7,437 nt of DNA from Balneolales bacterium. GTDB lineage: Bacteria; Bacteroidota; Rhodothermia; Balneolales; Natronogracilivirgulaceae. Where the stretch lies: assembly GCA_007133995.1 (NCBI GenBank), contig SLLP01000083.1:1-7437 (forward strand), in the 5' to 3' direction. Positions 6,406-7,437 of the stretch are shown one piece after another (within the stretch, counting starts at the first letter, position 1; each line of letters opens with the position of its first letter). The notes under the pieces were generated by a model that saw only the letters and a list, made by a program, of their open reading frames with translations, ran no database searches and was not told where the DNA came from. A program made the translations under genes and the position numbers.

Positions 6406-6501
6406 TTCGGTTATTACGATCCATTCGGTAGTTACGATCCATTCGGTAGTTACGATCCTTTCGGTAATTAGGATCAATTTGTTAGTCACAAACCATTTGT
6501 T
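6406..6501. repeat. Decaying array of 18-bp tandem repeats, consensus TTCGGTAGTTACGATCCA
   Basis: Successive 18-bp units begin at 6406, 6424, 6442, 6460 and 6478, with a partial sixth at 6496. Against the consensus, the mismatch counts are 2, 0, 1, 3 and 5, so similarity falls off towards the right-hand end. The stretch before 6406 (about 6385-6405) may be a further degenerate unit with an insertion. On the minus strand the period equals six codons and reads as repeated TEWIVT-like hexapeptides, but that frame has only a TTG start and no ribosome site, so I treat the array as non-coding. Confidence 0.9.
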
Positions 6502-6525
6502 CCTGATGATTTTTGGGGTAGCAAC

Positions 6526-6568
6526 GAGCATTTTAAAAGTGCTCAAGTGATGAGCAGCATGAGACTCA
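6526..6568. other. Cluster of short, mutually exclusive hairpin arms
   Basis: GAGCA (6526-6530) can pair with TGCTC (6540-6544) across TTTTAAAAG. Alternatively TGCTCA (6540-6545) can pair with TGAGCA (6551-6556) around a 5-base loop. TGAG-A-CTCA (6560-6568) adds another self-complementary arm. No T-run follows on either strand. It lies 67 bases past the DUF3307 stop on the minus strand and may act as a 3' end structure for that transcript, or be a degenerate repeat. Confidence 0.45.
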
Positions 6569-6634
6569 AATAATCCTTTCCAACGACTACTCTCTTTTTT
6601 ACCTTTAAATTAGTTCGGTGAAAAAAGGGTCTAT

Positions 6635-7342
6635 CTACAATGCCAGAGAAACCAAAATTCCAATCACAATGGCGATGGTGAAGCTGAGCAGTGTTCCCAC
6701 CAGCACATATTCCGTAACCTGGCGTTTCTGTGAAACACTTCCGAACCGCAGGATCGATTTGGCGGCAAAGAGGAAACCGATAGCGACGTACTGATTCAAC
6801 AGTACAAAAGCAAAAATCATAATCCGCTCGAGCACCCCGATCCAGTGTCCGGCACCGGGAAGGTCACCCGAACCAACGGCTTGACTCCATCTCCATGTCA
6901 GTTTTTCAATGACAAAACCGGCCGGGTTCATCAAAATAAGCACACCGAGAATCACCATACTGATCTCCCTCACCGGAAGTGCTTCGGCCATGGCGGTCAC
7001 CGAATCCCACCCCAGAATCCACACGCATAATCCTGCAATCACCAGCAGATGAAACAACTGATCCAGCAGAAAAATGCTTGTCCGTTCGGGATTGGCACGC
7101 GCGTTTTTCCAGCCATCGATGACCAGATGGGTGATTGCCGTCACCCAGAAAATATAATGGAGGCTCCACATGGCCGTCAGCAGGTACGCTAACGCGCCTG
7201 CGATACCGGCATGAATGTACAGCCAGACGGACCCGTAATTCCTGCTACTTTTCGCAGTGACCATCGTCCTGGTCTGCAGCACAAAATCGGTCAAAAGATG
7301 TGCAATCAGCAGCGGTACCAGGATTCTCCAAAGTTCAGGCAT
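6635..7342 (-). CDS. DUF3307 family integral membrane protein
   Basis: The 235-residue product is very hydrophobic, with about six membrane segments. Features typical of DUF3307 are visible: IAHLLTDFVLQ (13-23, with H15 and D19), YIHAG (42-46), THLVIDGWK (71-79), LLDQLFHLL (92-100), GHWIGVLERIMI (165-176), QYVAIGFLFAAKSILRF (184-200) and a C-terminal TEYVLVGTLLSFTIAI. The His and Asp residues buried in predicted helices are the conserved points of the family and could bind metal or carry protons; the function is unknown. The start is set at ATG 7342 rather than further upstream, because a GGAGGA site lies 8 bases before it and the protein aligns from MPELW. Its start overlaps the stop of the upstream SatD-like gene by 8 bases, so the two form one operon. 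It converges on rlmN. Confidence 0.88.
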   Translation of the reverse strand: MPELWRILVPLLIAHLLTDFVLQTRTMVTAKSSRNYGSVWLYIHAGIAGALAYLLTAMWSLHYIFWVTAITHLVIDGWKNARANPERTSIFLLDQLFHLLVIAGLCVWILGWDSVTAMAEALPVREISMVILGVLILMNPAGFVIEKLTWRWSQAVGSGDLPGAGHWIGVLERIMIFAFVLLNQYVAIGFLFAAKSILRFGSVSQKRQVTEYVLVGTLLSFTIAIVIGILVSLAL

Positions 7343-7437
7343 GGTGTTGTTCCTCCGTCTCCCGATACAGCCTGAGTATGCGCTCCAGTCCGCTCCAGCA
7401 GGCAGCATGGCTGCGCTGGTTGACGGCAGGCTGACTG
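7335..7437 (-). CDS. SatD-family protein, C-terminal 33 residues (gene runs off the window)
   Basis: On the minus strand a frame open from the window edge ends at TGA 7337-7335, inside the start of the DUF3307 gene (ATGCCTGA overlap). The visible tail contains SQPAVNQRSHAACWSGLERI, then LRLYRETE. The QPAVNQR...AACW pattern resembles the helix-turn-helix-like end of SatD-family proteins, where a (Q/S)-x-A-V-(S/N)-Q-(R/A)-L-x-x-A segment precedes a final helix. SatD genes commonly sit beside DUF3307 genes in Bacteroidota. SatD was named from the acid-tolerance sat operon of Streptococcus mutans; its biochemical role is unclear. The call rests on a short segment plus context. Only the first base of a split codon lies at 7437. 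Confidence 0.65.
   Translation of the reverse strand, partial: SQPAVNQRSHAACWSGLERILRLYRETEEQHHA
7351..7356 (-). promoter_or_regulatory. Ribosome binding site of the DUF3307 gene (GGAGGA)
   Basis: Read on the minus strand, GGAGGA lies 8 bases before ATG 7342. It decides the start against an upstream in-frame ATG at 7408 that would extend the protein by 22 non-conserved residues overlapping the SatD-like reading frame. Confidence 0.8.

Larger units (their letters stand above)
6066..6634. other. 569-bp AT-rich intergenic region between convergent genes
   Basis: No convincing gene lies here. The region is visibly richer in A and T than the flanking coding DNA. It contains a pair of diverged 42-bp repeats 70 bp apart (6128-6239), a 7-bp inverted repeat TTTACAA/TTGTAAA (6330-6336 and 6353-6359), an A10 run ending at 6379, an array of 18-bp tandem repeats (6406-6501), and a cluster of self-complementary arms (6526-6568). 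Both flanking genes must end transcription here, yet I see no classic hairpin plus T-run for either one. Confidence 0.7.

Noticed and set aside
6406..6501. CRISPR array or plasmid-type iterons
   Set aside because: The units are directly adjacent with no spacers, only 18 bp long and not palindromic; no cas or rep gene is present.
6346..6546. Minus-strand frame encoding TEWIVT-like hexapeptide repeats
   Set aside because: It has only a TTG start without a Shine-Dalgarno, and the repetition comes from the 18-bp DNA array whose units decay without keeping the peptide pattern.
7343..7408. Upstream extension of the DUF3307 protein to an ATG at 7408
   Set aside because: A strong GGAGGA site precedes ATG 7342, the added residues are not hydrophobic or family-like, and the segment is read in another frame by the SatD-like gene.

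Overview
This window looks like ordinary chromosome from a member of the Bacteroidota/Balneolota/Rhodothermota group. That placement is inferred from gene families, not from a marker gene: a DUF4301 protein, a ligase-associated helicase plus PdeM pair, and an apparent SatD plus DUF3307 pair are typical of that group. Most genes also lack a clear Shine-Dalgarno sequence, which fits. Coding DNA is moderately GC-rich, while the one long non-coding stretch is clearly AT-richer. I see no tRNA, rRNA, CRISPR array, insertion sequence or phage gene.

Left part (1-1427, plus strand): the C-terminal 158 residues of a ligase-associated Lhr-type DEXH helicase run by a 4-base overlap into pdeM, a metallophosphoesterase of the same DNA-repair cassette. 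PdeM is longer than usual because it carries two low-complexity inserts, one built on a 33-bp duplication.

Middle part (1574-6065, plus strand, four genes with separate leaders): a DUF4301 protein that resembles sugar nucleotidyltransferases; an OsmC/Ohr-type peroxiredoxin with a near-palindrome in its upstream region and a strong intrinsic terminator behind it; a secreted protein that reads as a two-lobed aspartic-protease fold with damaged active-site motifs, its lobes joined by a linker made of 18-bp repeats; and rlmN, the radical-SAM 23S rRNA A2503 methyltransferase.

Right part (6066-7437): a 569-bp AT-rich gap lies between convergent genes. It holds a pair of diverged 42-bp repeats offset by exactly 70 bp, a decaying array of 18-bp tandem repeats, and a nest of short self-complementary arms. 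Beyond it, on the minus strand, lie a DUF3307 membrane protein and, overlapping its start by 8 bases, the last 33 codons of what appears to be a SatD-family gene running off the window edge.

No complete new defence or mobile system is visible. The most noteworthy items are the apparently catalytically dead two-lobed pepsin-like exported protein, the repeat-bearing gap after rlmN, and repeat-derived inserts in two otherwise unrelated proteins.
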